Part shown: in pieces, positions 5,490 to 6,083 of the stretch
Position numbering within the stretch: the first letter of the stretch is position 1
Layout: every line of letters begins with the position of its first letter
Source of the DNA: Betaproteobacteria bacterium
GTDB taxonomy: Bacteria; Pseudomonadota; Gammaproteobacteria; Burkholderiales; SG8-39
Assembly: GCA_005882235.1 (NCBI GenBank)
Contig: VBCT01000180.1
Coordinates: forward strand, 1-6,083
Length of the DNA stretch: 6,083 nucleotides
Direction: 5' to 3'
Position numbers and translations under genes: made by a program
The notes under the pieces: model-generated
What the model was told of the DNA's origin: nothing
The model's database searches: none
What the model saw: the letters and a program-made list of their open reading frames with translations, nothing else

Positions 5490-6083
5490 ATGAACGCCAA
5501 GGAAAACCTTTCGCCGAACGTGCGCGCCGAAGCGCCGGTCGCGGGTCCCGAGCAAGAGGAGATCTGGGGCAGCGACGCCATCGCGGCGGTGCTGCGCACG
5601 CTCGACATTCCCTTTCTCGCGCTCAATCCGGGAGCGAGCTACCGCGGACTGCACGACAGCATCGTCAACTATCTCGGAAACACGCGGCCGCAGATGCTGC
5701 TGTGCCTGCACGAGGAATCGGCCGTGGCGATCGCGCAGGGCTATGCCAAGGCATCCGACAGGATGATGGGTGCGGTCGTACACTCGAACGTCGGCCTGAT
5801 GCACCCAGCATGGCGATCTTCAACGCCTGGTGCGACCGCATGCCGATGCTCGTACTCGGCGCGACCGGTCCCTGGGACGCCGCGAAGCGCCGCCCCTGGA
5901 TCGACTGGATCCACACCGCTTCGGACCAGGCTGCGCTGGTGCGCGACTACACCAAGTGGGACAACCAGCCGGCCTCGGTGCCGGCGGCATACGAAGCGAT
6001 CCTGCGCGCCGCGCAAATCGCCAACACCGCGCCCCGCGGTCCGACGTACATCAACCTCGACGCCGGCTTGCAGGAAGCGAAAA
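5490..6083 (+). CDS. Thiamine-diphosphate-dependent enzyme (acetolactate synthase-like), frameshifted and cut by the window edge
   Basis: The ATG at 5490 is preceded by AGGAA (5480-5484). The first frame encodes about 105 residues: a short leader, then WGSDAIAAVLRTLDIPFLAL and LNPGASYRGLHDS, then LCLHEESAVAIAQGYAKAS. This is the N-terminal pyrimidine-binding domain of ThDP enzymes; E75 in HEES matches the glutamate that activates the cofactor. After VGLMH (codon 5802-5804) the frame breaks. The family sequence resumes at 5807 in another frame as SMAIFNAWCDRMPMLVLGAT, then AAKRRPWIDWIHTA and APRGPTYINLDAGLQEAK, open to the window end. One base is missing at about 5804-5807 (CACCCAGCATG where CACGCCAGCATG would restore the frame). 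As both sides are well conserved and no other damage is seen, a sequencing or assembly error is likely. Substrate unknown; relatives include acetolactate synthase and benzoylformate decarboxylase. Confidence 0.85.
   Translation, partial: MNAKENLSPNVRAEAPVAGPEQEEIWGSDAIAAVLRTLDIPFLALNPGASYRGLHDSIVNYLGNTRPQMLLCLHEESAVAIAQGYAKASDRMMGAVVHSNVGLMHPAWRSSTPGATACRCSYSARPVPGTPRSAAPGSTGSTPLRTRLRWCATTPSGTTSRPRCRRHTKRSCAPRKSPTPRPAVRRTSTSTPACRKRK

Noticed and set aside
4308..5804. Long minus-strand open frame (498 codons) opposite the GTPase and ThDP-enzyme genes
   Set aside because: It is antisense to two well-conserved genes, rich in Arg/Ala/Gly/His as expected from the complement of high-GC3 DNA, and shows no family motif.

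Overview
The window looks like environmental DNA with two halves of different character. The left part (about 1-2,460) has moderate GC and carries three gene types that, from memory, I associate mainly with Acidobacteriota and similar soil lineages. They are the C-terminal part of a carboxypeptidase-regulatory-like (Ig-fold) protein, a small secreted protein with the TGGG/ELHC/NQAHK pattern, and a PAS-LuxR regulator. The right part (about 2,950-6,083) is clearly GC-rich, with G or C at most third codon positions. It carries genes typical of Burkholderiales/Betaproteobacteria or rhizobia: an LVIVD-repeat beta-propeller, a CobW-type GTPase and a thiamine-diphosphate enzyme. The change falls in a gene-poor stretch at about 2,465-3,084. 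It could be horizontal transfer, a degraded mobile-element scar, or a chimeric metagenome contig; the sequence alone cannot decide.

Layout, left to right. Positions 1-715 (minus) hold the C-terminal part of an Ig-fold repeat protein whose N-terminus is cut off by an in-frame stop. Positions 860-1453 (plus) encode a signal-peptide protein with a near-consensus ribosome binding site. A perfect 11-bp hairpin at 1478-1504 separates it from the convergent regulator gene at 1543-2148 (minus). A possible small secreted ORF lies upstream at 2183-2464 (minus). The next roughly 600 bases hold no convincing intact gene, only a short inverted repeat and what looks like the N-terminal fragment of an IS91-like transposase.

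The right half is compact. The LVIVD propeller gene (3085-4332) overlaps the CobW-family gene (4329-5399) by 4 bases (TTGA), which points to translational coupling. A plausible sigma70-like promoter at 5421-5450 precedes a thiamine-diphosphate enzyme gene starting at 5490. That gene has a one-base deletion near 5805 and runs off the window.

The most interesting idea is functional. The propeller has histidines recurring at equivalent blade positions, as expected for a metal site in the central channel, and its coupled partner belongs to the G3E metallochaperone GTPase family. The pair may be a metalloprotein and its dedicated metal-loading GTPase. This is inference, not demonstrated by the sequence.
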